64,000 bases of DNA from Neorhizobium vignae (GTDB lineage: Bacteria > Pseudomonadota > Alphaproteobacteria > Rhizobiales > Rhizobiaceae), in assembly GCF_000732195.1 (NCBI RefSeq), contig NZ_JNNU01000005.1, positions 310,001 to 374,000 on the forward strand, in the 5' to 3' direction. Below, piece by piece: positions 9,449 to 17,656 of this stretch; the first letter of the stretch is position 1; each line of letters starts with the position of its first letter. The notes below the pieces were generated by a model. That model was not told where the DNA came from. It worked only from the letters and a program-made list of their open reading frames with translations, and ran no database searches. The position numbers and the translations under genes are program-made.

Positions 9449-10249
9449 TCAGTAGCCCGAACGCTGCCTGCTGACGCCGCCGCCCCGGCCGTAACGGCCG
9501 GCCAGTGATCGCAACGCGCCCGAAAATTCGGTGACATCGGCGCCGACGGCCACGAAGCTCGCGCCGAGATCGAGATAATGGCGGTTCAGGGTTTCGCTGA
9601 ACGTCAGGATTCCGGCCGCCTTGCCGGATTTCACGATCGTGCCGATCGCCTTCTCGATCACCTCCTGGACCTCCGGGGCCTCCATGCGGCCGAGATAACC
9701 CATGTCGGCCGAAAGATCGGCCGGGCCGATGAAGACGCCGTCGATGCCGTCCACCGCGGCGATGTTCTCCAGGTCGCGGATCGAGGCCATGGTCTCGGCC
9801 TGGACGATCAGGCAGATTTCGTCGGCGGCCGTCTCGGCATAGTCGGCAATGGCGTTGAAGCCGGAGGCGCGGGCGACGGCGGCACCGACGCCGCGCACGC
9901 CGCGTGGCGGATAATGCACGGCCCGGACGAGTTCCCGCGCCTGCTCGGCCGAATCGACCATCGGCACCAGCAGCGTGCGGGCACCGATGTCGAGCATCTG
10001 CTTGATGACCCAGGTCTCGCCGATCGGCGGCCGCACGACCACTTCCGAAGGCGAGGTGGCAAGCGCCTGCAATTGCGCGAGAATGCTGCGCAGGTCGTTC
10101 GGCCCGTGCTCGCCGTCGATCACCAGCCAGTCGAAACCGGCATGGCCGGCGATCTCGGCGGTCAGCGCCTCGCCCATGTTCAGCCAGAGACCGATCTGCG
10201 GCTGGCGGGCTTCGAGCGCCGCCTTGAAGTGATTCTTCGGAGACGGCAT
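9449..10249 (-). CDS. HpcH/HpaI family aldolase (4-hydroxy-2-oxoheptanedioate aldolase-like)
   Basis: A 266-aa class II, metal-dependent pyruvate aldolase. Family motifs are GLWLNMGEALTAEIAG, FDWLVIDGEHGPND (metal/base region), QMLDIGARTLLVPMV, YPPRGVRGVG and GVFIGPADLSADMG. HpaI cleaves 4-hydroxy-2-oxoheptanedioate to pyruvate and succinate semialdehyde, but relatives act on many 4-hydroxy-2-oxoacids, so the true substrate is open. It is cytoplasmic. It follows the ferredoxin reductase gene on the same strand with 11 bp between them, so the two are probably cotranscribed. No other homoprotocatechuate genes are near. Confidence 0.88.
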   Translation of the reverse strand: MPSPKNHFKAALEARQPQIGLWLNMGEALTAEIAGHAGFDWLVIDGEHGPNDLRSILAQLQALATSPSEVVVRPPIGETWVIKQMLDIGARTLLVPMVDSAEQARELVRAVHYPPRGVRGVGAAVARASGFNAIADYAETAADEICLIVQAETMASIRDLENIAAVDGIDGVFIGPADLSADMGYLGRMEAPEVQEVIEKAIGTIVKSGKAAGILTFSETLNRHYLDLGASFVAVGADVTEFSGALRSLAGRYGRGGGVSRQRSGY

Positions 10250-10260
10250 GGCGTTTCCCT

Positions 10261-11490
10261 TCAGGAGAGGAGCTGTTTCAGGTCGGCGGACGGATCGGCG
10301 AGGACGGCGCGGCTCGGTTCGATGCCGGTGTCGAGCAGCTTCTTGCCGCTTACATAGGCCTTGGCGTCGTTGATCGCGTCGACGGCGATGAAGCGGCCCT
10401 CACGGAAATACCAGATCGACAGGCTGCCTTCGCGGGCACCCTTGCGCACCAGCGTCTCGTCATACCCCATGTTGAAGCCGGCGATCTGCAGCTTCACATC
10501 GTACTGGTCGGACCAGAACCAGGGCTTTGCGTCATAGGGCGCGGAGCCGCCGGCAAGGATCGCTGCGGCGGCTTCCGCCTGGTCGACGGCGTTTTGTACC
10601 GATTCGAGACGGATGCGCTCGCCCTTCCAGGGCAGCATGGCGCAGTCGCCCATGGCGAAGATCGACGGATCCGAGGTGCGGACGAACTCGTCGACGATCA
10701 CGCCATTACCGACTTCGAGGCCGCATTGCTGAGCCAGATCGTCGTTCGGCTTCACGCCGATGCCGACGATGACGAAATCGACCTCGATCGTGCTGCCGTC
10801 GGAAAGCTCGGCGGCGCGCACGTGTTTCCCTTCGGGGCCGCTTCCACCGATCAGGCGGTGCAGGCCGGTCTTTTCGCGGATGACCACGCCATGGCTGCCG
10901 TGAATGGCGCGCATCACGTCGGCGGTCTCCTTTGCAGCGACGCGCTGGAGGATGCGGTCGGCCATTTCGATCAACGTCACTTCGAGGCCGAGATGGCGGG
11001 CGACGGCGGCCGCTTCGAGGCCGATATAACCGCCGCCTATAATAAGGAGCCGTCGGCCCGGTTTCATCTCGACGGCGAGCAGGTCGGCATCGCGCTTGTC
11101 GCGCACGGTGAAGACGCCGTCGAGATCGCCGCCGACACTTGCCGGAAGCGTGCGCGGCGTCGAGCCGGTGGCGAGCGCCAGGGTGTCGTATTCCAGCACG
11201 GCACCGTCCTGCATGCGGACTGACTTCGCCTTGCGGTCGATCTCCTCGACATAGGTCGAGAGCAGAAGCTCGACATCGTTTTCGGCAAACCAGGTTTCGG
11301 GCCGGAAGGTCAGCCGCTCGAACTCCATTTCACCGAGCAGATATTTCTTGGAGAGCGGCGGGCGCTGGTAGGGGATCACGTTTTCGGAACCGATGATCGT
11401 GATCGGCCGTGCATCCTTCAGAGCCCGGAGCTTTGCAGCGAGCGCGAAACCCGCCTGGCCCGCACCGATTATCACCAACCTGCCCGTCAC
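10261..11490 (-). CDS. FAD-dependent ferredoxin/rhodocoxin-type reductase
   Basis: 409 aa from a GTG start at 11490; a ribosome site (GGGGAG) sits just upstream, and the family N-terminus GRLVIIGAGQAGFALA begins there although the frame is open to 11625. Two Rossmann motifs are visible (GAGQAG near residue 9; IIGGGYIGLEAA near residue 150), then the FAD-binding TSDPSIFAMGDCA region and a reductase C-terminal domain. It passes electrons from NAD(P)H to a [2Fe-2S] ferredoxin serving a P450 or dioxygenase. No such partner is adjacent; the next gene is an HpaI-type aldolase. Confidence 0.88.
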   Translation of the reverse strand: MTGRLVIIGAGQAGFALAAKLRALKDARPITIIGSENVIPYQRPPLSKKYLLGEMEFERLTFRPETWFAENDVELLLSTYVEEIDRKAKSVRMQDGAVLEYDTLALATGSTPRTLPASVGGDLDGVFTVRDKRDADLLAVEMKPGRRLLIIGGGYIGLEAAAVARHLGLEVTLIEMADRILQRVAAKETADVMRAIHGSHGVVIREKTGLHRLIGGSGPEGKHVRAAELSDGSTIEVDFVIVGIGVKPNDDLAQQCGLEVGNGVIVDEFVRTSDPSIFAMGDCAMLPWKGERIRLESVQNAVDQAEAAAAILAGGSAPYDAKPWFWSDQYDVKLQIAGFNMGYDETLVRKGAREGSLSIWYFREGRFIAVDAINDAKAYVSGKKLLDTGIEPSRAVLADPSADLKQLLS

Positions 11491-11773
11491 GTCTCGCTCC
11501 CCACACCGATCATGGTTTCGTTGATAGCACCACTCGTCCGATCGCAAGGGGTATCCCCGCGACACCGGTCCGTCAACAACGCGACATGGCCGATTACGCG
11601 CGATGAGTTGGCAGCTGTCCCACACGGAAAGGAAAAACCGCCTCTACAGCGTGAAAACTCCGGATTTGCCCTCAATATCCCTGCCTATCCGTCGCATTTT
11701 ATCATTCCGTTTCAGAATGTGTCAGCGCAGGAGGAATATAGTCACAGAGTAGGAATGAAAACGGGAGGGTGTC

Positions 11774-12127
11774 ATGCCCTTGAATATGAACCAGGACACC
11801 AGAAAAGACGGCCCGCGCGACCAGGCCTTCGAGAAGTTCACGATCGACCGCCCCGGCAAGGTCATCCTGGTCGGCCATCATCTCAGCACCAAAACCAGCT
11901 TCCGCTGCCTGATCCGCAGCATCTCGCTCTACGGTGCGGAAATCGAGGTGGGCCCGACGCTGCCGATGCCCAACAACTTCTTCCTCGAAATCCTCGGCAT
12001 CCACGACGATATCGGATGCACGGTGATCCGCCGCGAAGAAGAGAAGGTCACCGTCGGCTTCAACATGCTGATCGACGCCGAGTTTCTGCACCACGTGATC
12101 CGGCTGAGCTTCGAGACGAGTCATTGA
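11774..12127 (+). CDS. PilZ-domain protein
   Basis: 117 aa, soluble, with a good ribosome site (GGGAGG) 5 nt before the ATG. Residues about 25-100 fit a single PilZ beta-barrel: SFRCLIRSISLYGAEIEV matches the hydrophobic, small-residue middle of PilZ, followed by GCTVIRREEEKVTVGFNM. The usual RxxxR c-di-GMP arginines are not clearly present, so it may be a non-binding PilZ. A GGDEF cyclase lies at 28970. Function unknown; family members tune motility or exopolysaccharide. Confidence 0.7.
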   Translation: MPLNMNQDTRKDGPRDQAFEKFTIDRPGKVILVGHHLSTKTSFRCLIRSISLYGAEIEVGPTLPMPNNFFLEILGIHDDIGCTVIRREEEKVTVGFNMLIDAEFLHHVIRLSFETSH

Positions 12128-12338
12128 CCGGCAGATAGTCCCGCGGCCGGGGGGCCGTTTTCTCCCGCCGCTCATGGCCGCCGCTCGTCAGCCGCGCCAG
12201 AAACGGCACGGCCCACAGCAGCCCGGCCCATTCGGCCCCCTCGAGGGGATCGGCCATCGGATGCCGCTGCCCGTTCAGGCAGCGCCTGTCCTTTCCCTTG
12301 TTCAGCTGTTCCCAAAGTCTCACCCAGTTGAGAAGCAT
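12060..12338 (-). CDS. Possible small protein of unknown function, antisense to the PilZ 3' end
   Basis: A 92-aa frame from ATG 12338 with strong GC bias at third codon positions and a reasonable composition in its first 60 residues (LNWVRLWEQLNKG, HPMADPLEGAEWAGLLWAVPFLARL). The last part overlaps the PilZ gene on the other strand. No family is recognised. It may be a real rhizobial orphan or chance; it is the only coding candidate in the 335-bp gap before the LysR gene. Confidence 0.35.
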   Translation of the reverse strand: MLLNWVRLWEQLNKGKDRRCLNGQRHPMADPLEGAEWAGLLWAVPFLARLTSGGHERREKTAPRPRDYLPVNDSSRSSAGSRGAETRRRSAC

Positions 12339-12471
12339 GGCGGTCACTCCATCTATGATGCGATGCCATCGAGCTAGTGATTTGCCGCGGGCCTTGTAGA
12401 CGCGCCGGCGAAAGCCGCTTTTCATCCATGAACGATGGGAAGATCACCGGTGAAACGATAGGGTGCCTGAC

Positions 12472-13335
12472 ATGACGGACGCGGGCTGGGACGATCTCAA
12501 ACTGTTCCTGCATGTGGCGAGCGAAGGGGCCTTGAGCGGTGCCGCCGCCCGCACGGGCCTCAGTGCCCCGACGATCGGCCGGCGGATGCTGGCGCTCGAG
12601 CGGGCAACCGGCCGGACCCTGTTCGTGCGCAGCCAGCAGGGCTATCGGCTGGCGCCGGATGGCGAAACGCTGCTCGAACATGTCCGCGCCATGCAAAAGA
12701 CGGCCGACAGCATCGCCGGCTGGAAGGCGCAGGCCTTTGCCCTGCCGATCGTTTCGATCGGCGCCGACGCATGGCTTTCCGGTTTCGTCAGCGACCATAC
12801 GTCCGAGATTCGAGGCAAGCAGGACCGGTTCCGGCTCTGCTGCAAATCGCTGCACAAGGGGGTCGATTTCACCTATCGCGAAACGGATGTCGGGATCGTC
12901 GGTCAAAGGCCTGAATCCGGCAATGTGGCGACCCGCCGCTCGGTCACTGTCGCACACTGTATATATAGAGTGGACAGGCTTGCCGAAGACGAGGCCATGC
13001 CGTGGGTTTCGATCGGCACCGAAAGCTCCCATTCGCCGGCCGACAAATGGGTGTTTCAGCAGCACGAGGCTGATATCCGCACCTGGACCAATTCCCCGGA
13101 ACTGCTGCTGCGGCTGATTGCAAGCGGCAACGGGCGCGGCGTGCTGCCGTGCTTCATTGGCGATTCCGTTCCCGGCCTGGTACGCGAGGGCGGAATCATC
13201 GCAGAGCTCACCTACACAATGTGGATCGTTGCCAATGACGACGACCGGCACCGGCCGGAGGTACGTCAGGTCATCGAAAGGCTCGGCGCGCTCTTCAAAC
13301 GGGAGGCGAAAAGATTTAGCGGCGATGAAGCCTAA
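12472..13335 (+). CDS. LysR-family transcriptional regulator
   Basis: 287 aa from ATG 12472 (a GTG at 12463 is a possible alternative). The N-terminal helix-turn-helix is clear: WDDLKLFLHVASEGALSGAA, then LSAPTIGRRMLALERATGR and LFVRSQQGYRLAPDGE. The C-terminal half is a shorter, more divergent effector domain than usual (YRETDVGIVGQRPESGN; WVFQQHEADIRTW). It lies 77 bp upstream of the HisC-like aminotransferase on the same strand and could control it (inference). The effector is unknown. Confidence 0.88.
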   Translation: MTDAGWDDLKLFLHVASEGALSGAAARTGLSAPTIGRRMLALERATGRTLFVRSQQGYRLAPDGETLLEHVRAMQKTADSIAGWKAQAFALPIVSIGADAWLSGFVSDHTSEIRGKQDRFRLCCKSLHKGVDFTYRETDVGIVGQRPESGNVATRRSVTVAHCIYRVDRLAEDEAMPWVSIGTESSHSPADKWVFQQHEADIRTWTNSPELLLRLIASGNGRGVLPCFIGDSVPGLVREGGIIAELTYTMWIVANDDDRHRPEVRQVIERLGALFKREAKRFSGDEA

Positions 13336-13412
13336 TCGAGCTCAAGCGGACTTGCATGCCGGTGAATCGATCCTATTGTGTGCCGGTTTTAAAAGAACCG
13401 GAACTGAAGTCC

Positions 13413-14522
13413 ATGCCTGCATTTTTGCGCTTTACACCGCTGATCAGCGCCCTTCCCGCCACCGTCCCCTTCGTCGGACCCGAGGCCATCGAGCGCAATC
13501 GCGGTCTCATGGTGAAAGCGCGCATCGGCGCCAATGAAAACGGCTTCGGCCCTGCGCCTTCCGTCATCGAAGCGATCAGCGCCTCAGCGGCCAGCACCTG
13601 GAAATATGCGGATCCGGAGAATTTCGAACTGAAGCAGGCGCTCGCCACGCATCTGGGCTGTCAGGTGAACAACATCGCCGTCGGCGAAGGCATAGACAGC
13701 CTGCTTGGGCTGATCGTCCGGATGGTGATCGAGCCGGGCATGCCCGTCGTCACCTCGTTCGGCGCCTACCCCACGTTCAACTTCCATGTGGCCGGCCATG
13801 GCGGCCGGCTGGTGACGGTGCCTTACGTCGATGACCGCGAAAGCCTCGACGGGTTGTTGGAAGCCGTGCGCCGCGAAAACGCGCCGCTGGTCTATTTCGC
13901 CAATCCGGACAATCCGATGGGAAGCTGGTGGGATGCCGACAGCATCGTCGCTTTTGCCAAGGCGCTGCCGGAAACCTGCCTGATGATTCTCGACGAGGCC
14001 TATTGCGAGACCGGCCCGGCCGGCGCGACGCCCGATATCGCCGCCCTGATCGACCGGCCGAACATCATCCGCACCCGGACCTTCTCGAAGGCCTACGGCA
14101 TGGCCGGCTCGCGGGTGGGTTACGCGATCTCGACGCCCGGCACTGCCGAGGCCTTCGACAAGATCCGCAATCACTTCGGCATGAACCGGATCGGTGTTGC
14201 CTCGGCACTTGCGGCGCTGAAAGACCAGGCCTACCTCTCCCAGGTGATCGGGTGGATCAAGGCCTCGCGGGACCGGATTTCCGCCATCGCTGAAACCAAT
14301 GGCCTGAAGCCGCTGGCGTCCGCCACCAATTTCGTGGCGATCGATTGCGGCCGCGACGGCGCCTATGCGCGCTCGATCGTCGATGGGCTGATGGAACACG
14401 GAGTTTTCATCCGCATGCCGGGTGTCGCGCAGCTCAACCGCTGCATCCGCGTCAGCACGGGTCCGGAATCAGACATGGCGCTTTTCGAGGAAGCGCTGCC
14501 GAAGGTGCTGAAGAGCCTATAG
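13413..14522 (+). CDS. PLP-dependent aminotransferase, histidinol-phosphate aminotransferase-like
   Basis: 369 aa from ATG 13413; upstream in-frame ATG 13356 is possible but the family start MPAFLRFTPLISALP fits here. Class I/II fold: NENGFGPAPSVIEAI near the N-terminus, YFANPDNPMGSWW, LDEAYCE (PLP-binding Asp/Tyr) and the catalytic lysine in TRTFSKAYGMAGSRVGY. The last motif is typical of HisC-like enzymes. Because it is not next to his genes it may act on another amino acid in a catabolic or salvage path rather than in histidine synthesis. Confidence 0.85.
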   Translation: MPAFLRFTPLISALPATVPFVGPEAIERNRGLMVKARIGANENGFGPAPSVIEAISASAASTWKYADPENFELKQALATHLGCQVNNIAVGEGIDSLLGLIVRMVIEPGMPVVTSFGAYPTFNFHVAGHGGRLVTVPYVDDRESLDGLLEAVRRENAPLVYFANPDNPMGSWWDADSIVAFAKALPETCLMILDEAYCETGPAGATPDIAALIDRPNIIRTRTFSKAYGMAGSRVGYAISTPGTAEAFDKIRNHFGMNRIGVASALAALKDQAYLSQVIGWIKASRDRISAIAETNGLKPLASATNFVAIDCGRDGAYARSIVDGLMEHGVFIRMPGVAQLNRCIRVSTGPESDMALFEEALPKVLKSL

Positions 14523-14536
14523 GCTATACGCAAAAC

Positions 14537-14577
14537 GACCGCGCCGGCCTTGTTCCTGCCGGTCGCGGTCTCAATTT
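14537..14577 (+). terminator. Hairpin terminator after the aminotransferase
   Basis: GACCGCG and CCGGC pair with GCCGG and CGCGGTC (one bulged T), followed by TCAATTT. It lies 14 bp past the stop codon. Confidence 0.6.
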
Positions 14578-14709
14578 CAGGCGGTCGTCCCCGTCCAGAC
14601 CCGACCGTCCTGTCTCCCGATCCCCTTTGGGGCTGTTTTTTGGATTGTTCTCCCGCCGGCCCTCTTGCGGGGCCAGTCAATTCGTCGACCACGGCGCTCC
14701 TTCAGGAGC

Positions 14710-14976
14710 TCAGTGCATGGTCATCCATTCGCGAGCGGCGCGGAGTGCGGCGGCCAGCTGCATCTTGCTCATCGTCTGTGCGAGGTCGGCGCGCAGTTCT
14801 GCGGCGCGGTCGGAGCCCTTGATCGCGGCGATGTTGAGCCATTTGTGAGCGGAAACGAGATCGACGTCGCAACCACGGCCGGTCGCATACATCAGGCCCA
14901 TTTCGCAGAAAGTGTCGGCGCGGGTTTCGCCACCCATGGTGGCCATTCCGGAATTGTTCATTTCAAAGCGTGCCAT
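14710..14976 (-). CDS. Small Sel1-repeat protein
   Basis: 88 aa with one clear Sel1-like helical repeat (FCEMGLMYATGRGCDVDLVSAHKWLNIAA, in two parts: FCEMGLMYATGRGCDVD and LVSAHKWLNIAA). Sel1 repeats are short alpha-alpha solenoid units for protein contacts. No signal peptide is seen. It is convergent with the aminotransferase gene. The start is preceded by a purine-rich stretch (TTAACAGGGATC). Confidence 0.75.
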   Translation of the reverse strand: MARFEMNNSGMATMGGETRADTFCEMGLMYATGRGCDVDLVSAHKWLNIAAIKGSDRAAELRADLAQTMSKMQLAAALRAAREWMTMH

Positions 14977-15511
14977 CGGTTTGATCCCTGTTAAAGCCTG
15001 TTGTTCGTCGTCTGCCCTGTTTCATGCCCTTTCGGGCTCCGTCCGGATCACCGTCTTCAAGCGGCTGTTTCGATCCTTCCGGCCGGCGGTTTTTCCCGCT
15101 CGTTTGATGACTTCACTATGCGCCCAACCTTCCAAAAGACGCCTAAAAAGCATGATTAATTCAACGAAAACAAAGATAAAACACTTCGTAAACTTGAGCT
15201 TTTGTTAAACATGGGATGCCTTGCATTTTAAGGATTTTGCGGCGATTTTTACGAAAAGTTTAGAAAACGATTTAAACCGATCGCTAACTACGAATACGGT
15301 TCGGTTCGGCGAACCCCGCCCCCGGCTGTGAAAACCCAGCCCTCCCGGTCACCTGAAATTCAGCCATATCGACCCACATTCATATTTACCTTTACGTGTG
15401 CGTAAGATAATTTCAGCGCAAGTTCGTACAGAGGGGTGCGAACTGGAGGAAACCGCGCTGTCTGTCTGCTCTCAAGGAGCTCAGCGGCGGAAGCGAAGGA
15501 GGAAGACAATC
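14977..15511 (+). other. AT-richer noncoding region upstream of the DUF2147 gene
   Basis: 535 bp without a convincing gene. It is clearly AT-richer than its surroundings around 15130-15290. It contains the dyad at 15386-15405 and presumably divergent promoters for the Sel1 gene (minus) and the DUF2147 gene (plus). Confidence 0.6.
15386..15405. promoter_or_regulatory. MerR/LiuR-like dyad TTACCTTTACGTGTGCGTAA
   Basis: A 20-bp imperfect dyad located 106 bp before the DUF2147 start. It matches a site at 36698-36717 in 16 of 20 positions. Its form (TTAC...TTTACGTG...CGTAA) resembles operators reported for MerR-family regulators of branched-chain and fatty acid catabolism such as LiuR; the match is from memory. 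Confidence 0.45.
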
Positions 15512-15850
15512 ATGATGCGCAGAGTGATGCTTGTTGCAGTGCTGGCACTTGCCGCGACCGGAGCCCGAGCCGCAGAGCCGATCGAAGGCAGTTGGAAGAC
15601 CGCGAGCGGCGAGACCGCCGTGATCGGCAAATGCGGCACCGCCTATTGCGTGACGCTGAAGACCGGCAAACATTCGGGCAAGCAGATCGGCAAGCTCTCC
15701 GGCAAGGACGGCGAATATAGCGGCGAGATCACCGACCCCGCGGAGGATAAGACCTATAGCGGGTCCGGCTCGGTCAGCGGCAATTCGCTCAAGATGAAAG
15801 GCTGCGTTCTCGCCATCCTTTGCAAGTCGCAGACCTGGACGCGCCTCTAA
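15512..15850 (+). CDS. Secreted DUF2147-type small protein
   Basis: 112 aa from ATG 15512 behind AGGAGGAAG; the frame opens upstream at 15398 but the signal peptide MRRVMLVAVLALAATGARA fixes the start. The mature part (about 90 aa) begins EPIEGSWKTASGETAVI, resembling DUF2147 proteins that start with a GxWx motif and form a small lipocalin-like barrel. Four cysteines (KCGTAYC; GCVLAILC) could form two disulfides in the periplasm. Function unknown. It is followed by a clear terminator. Confidence 0.75.
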   Translation: MMRRVMLVAVLALAATGARAAEPIEGSWKTASGETAVIGKCGTAYCVTLKTGKHSGKQIGKLSGKDGEYSGEITDPAEDKTYSGSGSVSGNSLKMKGCVLAILCKSQTWTRL

Positions 15851-15890
15851 GCCGATCGCCCAAATATCGTCCCGTACAAGAAGTGCAGAA

Positions 15891-15922
15891 ATGGCCGCGC
15901 CGGCAACGGCACGGTCATTTTT
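15891..15922 (+). terminator. Rho-independent terminator of the DUF2147 gene
   Basis: ATGGCCGCGCCG pairs with CGGCACGGTCAT (one mismatch, one G-U) around a GCAA tetraloop, followed by five T. Confidence 0.75.
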
Positions 15923-16281
15923 CGTTTCCAACCGTCAAGAGGTGCCCGAATATTTTGCTGCGCCGCATCAAGAAAAGGCAATTTGATCACGCAAACGGCA
16001 TCGATTTTGGGCGTAAAAATTCGCAGAGTTTCAATGTCACAGTTTTGTGAAAAACTTGAATACCCCTTGAACACGGTTTAAGCCACACAAAAGCCGCTAA
16101 AATGACATAATGTCCGGAAAATTGCACGCACTCCGTGCAAGCCGTTCCATAACCACATATCCTGTTGATTCTGCTGATTAATTATCTTAACAAATCGTAA
16201 CCTAATCGATTTATTCGTGGCTTTTCTCGAGAACTGGCCACTATACACTCCCATTACGTGCATTTTTTCCCGGCCGTTTTC

Positions 16282-16304
16282 GCTGTCAACGTTTCGTTGA
16301 CAGC
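16282..16304. promoter_or_regulatory. Perfect 10-bp inverted repeat upstream of the array
   Basis: GCTGTCAACG - TTT - CGTTGACAGC, ending 117 bp before the first GDYYEG gene. It could be an operator for a dimeric regulator or a leader RNA hairpin. No T-run follows, so it is not an ordinary terminator. Confidence 0.55.
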
Positions 16305-16421
16305 AGTCGCCGAAATGAGGGCTTTCGGATCGAACCGATCGGTCCGATATCAGCATCGCAAACAGAAATTCACTCTGGTTCGACCCAAGACCGAACCGAA
16401 CATAACCCAAGGATAAAGACA

Positions 16422-16640
16422 ATGACCAAGATCACTTCCGCATTCGCAGCAGCCCTTATCGCTTCCGCCTCGTTCGCTTCCGTCGCCCTCGCTGAAGGCG
16501 ACTATTATGAAGGTGCCTCCAAGGCCTCCGCTACCGTCGACCACGTTCAGACCGGCAGCATTGCTCAGGATCAACAGAACCAGATCCCCGCTTCGATCGG
16601 CCGCGGCGACTATTATGAAGGCGCAAACCGCCCGAACTAA
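16422..16640 (+). CDS. GDYYEG array protein 1 (type A), small secreted
   Basis: 72 aa. Residues 1-24 are a textbook signal peptide ending VALA, so the predicted mature protein is 48 residues starting EGDYYEGASK and ending GDYYEGANRPN. Between the two GDYYEG boxes lie VDHVQTGSI and a Q-rich stretch. The mature chain has no cysteine and no second membrane segment. It is the first of six tandem paralogs in the same direction; type A members are copies 1, 3 and 5. I do not recognise a described family. Ribosome site AAGGA lies 9 nt before the ATG. Confidence 0.85.
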   Translation: MTKITSAFAAALIASASFASVALAEGDYYEGASKASATVDHVQTGSIAQDQQNQIPASIGRGDYYEGANRPN

Positions 16641-16652
16641 TCGCAGCTCATT

Positions 16653-16705
16653 CAAGATACCGAACAACAATCCGCAGGCCAGGTCGCAAACTTTGAAGCC
16701 GCGGA
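16653..16705 (+). repeat. Array 3' element 1 (CAAGATACC ... GGTCGCAAAC hairpin)
   Basis: Begins 13 nt after the stop of copy 1 with CAAGATACC (16653-16661). TCCGC (16671-16675) pairs with GCGGA (16701-16705) and the loop holds GGTCGCAAAC (16682-16691). The whole intergenic segment is nearly identical to element 3. Confidence 0.75.
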
Positions 16706-16727
16706 ACACTCTGAAAGGACTACCACA

Positions 16728-16997
16728 ATGACCAGGATCACTTCCGCTATCGCCGCTGCCTTGATCGCTTCGGCCTCCTTCGCCACCGCCGCCCTTGCTG
16801 AAGGCAACTACTACGAAGGCGTTACTCCGCCGTCGGCCGGCCAGCAGCACCCGGCAACACATCAGAAGGCTCAGGGTTCGGCCAGCTACGGCTACACGGG
16901 CTCGGTCTCCAACGCTCAGGGTTCGAACCAGTCCTTCGACGGCACGGTCACCCTGAACCGTGGCGACTATTACGAAGGCGCAGTTCGTCCGAACTAA
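16728..16997 (+). CDS. GDYYEG array protein 2 (type B), small secreted
   Basis: 89 aa with signal peptide to residue 24 (ends AALA), mature 65 residues. The N-terminal box is EGNYYEGVTP (Asn for Asp). Type B features follow: SYGYTGSVSNAQGS, then SFDGTVTLNRGDYYEGAVRPN (the last in parts SFDGTVTLNR and GDYYEGAVRPN). Glutamine-, serine- and glycine-rich, no cysteine. It shares the signal peptide and both ends with its neighbours, but the middle differs from type A. Ribosome site GAAAGGA is 8-9 nt before ATG. Confidence 0.85.
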   Translation: MTRITSAIAAALIASASFATAALAEGNYYEGVTPPSAGQQHPATHQKAQGSASYGYTGSVSNAQGSNQSFDGTVTLNRGDYYEGAVRPN

Positions 16998-17008
16998 CCG
17001 CAACACAT

Positions 17009-17053
17009 CGAAACAATCGTCCGCAGGCCAGGTCGCAAACTAAGAGCCTCGGA
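17009..17053 (+). repeat. Array 3' element 2
   Basis: After copy 2. TCCG (17020-17023) pairs with CGGA (17050-17053) and AGG (17025-17027) with CCT (17047-17049), leaving one bulged C. The loop again carries GGTCGCAAAC (17031-17040). The CAAGATACC box is degenerate here (CATCGAAAC). The changed lower stem still pairs, a compensatory-looking change. Confidence 0.7.
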
Positions 17054-17075
17054 CAACTCTGAAGGGACTACCACA

Positions 17076-17291
17076 ATGACCAAGATCACTTCCGCATTCG
17101 CCGCCGCCCTTATCGCTTCGGCTTCCTTCGCTTCCGTAGCTCTCGCTGAAGGCGACTATTACGAAGGCGCCGCCAAGGCTTCCGCTACCGTCGACCACGT
17201 TCAGACCGGCAGCATCGACCAGAATGTTGATGCCCAGAAGGCCGACGTCAACAGCGGCGACTATTTCGACGGCGCAAACCGCCCGAACTAA
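17076..17291 (+). CDS. GDYYEG array protein 3 (type A), small secreted
   Basis: 71 aa, closest to copy 1: same signal peptide, then EGDYYEGAAKASATVDHVQTGSI with the stretch matching copy 1 residue for residue apart from one position (boxes EGDYYEGAAK and VDHVQTGSI). The middle is a different short spacer (DQNVDAQKADVNS) and the C-terminal box is GDYFDGANRPN. Predicted mature length is 47 residues. Spacer divergence between near-identical ends suggests that the termini are the functional parts. Confidence 0.85.
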   Translation: MTKITSAFAAALIASASFASVALAEGDYYEGAAKASATVDHVQTGSIDQNVDAQKADVNSGDYFDGANRPN

Positions 17292-17302
17292 CAGCAACTC
17301 AT

Positions 17303-17355
17303 CAAGATACCGAACAACGATCCGCAGGCCAGGTCGCAAACTTTGAAGCCGCGGA
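17303..17355 (+). repeat. Array 3' element 3
   Basis: Begins 12 nt after copy 3. CAAGATACC at 17303-17311, stem TCCGC (17321-17325)/GCGGA (17351-17355), loop GGTCGCAAAC (17332-17341). It differs from element 1 by about one base across some 80 bp and lies exactly 650 bp from it, evidence for duplication of a two-gene block. Confidence 0.78.
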
Positions 17356-17377
17356 ACACTCTGAAAGGACTACCACA

Positions 17378-17644
17378 ATGACCAGGATCACTTCCGCTAT
17401 CGCCGCAGCCTTCATCGCTTCGGCTTCCTTCGCCACCGCCGTCCTTGCTGACGAAGGCGACTATTACGAAGGCGCACAGCCCACCCAGCAGGCTCAGTCC
17501 GTCCATGGCGCTCGCGTCGACAGCTTCGGCTATACCGGTTCGATCGCTCGCGCCCATGGTTCTGCCCAGTCGAGCCAGTCGTTCGACGGCACGGTCACCC
17601 TGAACCGTGGCGACTACTACGAAGGCGCAGTTCGTCCGAACTAA
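17378..17644 (+). CDS. GDYYEG array protein 4 (type B), small secreted
   Basis: 88 aa, type B like copy 2: signal peptide ending AVLA, then DEGDYYEGAQP, FGYTGSIARAHGSAQ, SFDGTVTLNR and GDYYEGAVRPN. Its last 21 residues equal those of copy 2, while the central part differs by substitutions and small indels. No cysteine. The order A-B-A-B of copies 1-4 plus the repeated spacers shows that an A-B pair was duplicated. Confidence 0.85.
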   Translation: MTRITSAIAAAFIASASFATAVLADEGDYYEGAQPTQQAQSVHGARVDSFGYTGSIARAHGSAQSSQSFDGTVTLNRGDYYEGAVRPN

Positions 17645-17656
17645 CCGCCTCCTATT

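Larger units (their letters stand above)
15851..16421 (+). other. Noncoding leader region of the GDYYEG array
   Basis: 571 bp with no supported gene. It holds the terminator at 15891-15922, an AT-rich segment around 16080-16260, and a perfect hairpin at 16282-16304. The promoter of the first array gene must lie here. Confidence 0.6.
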
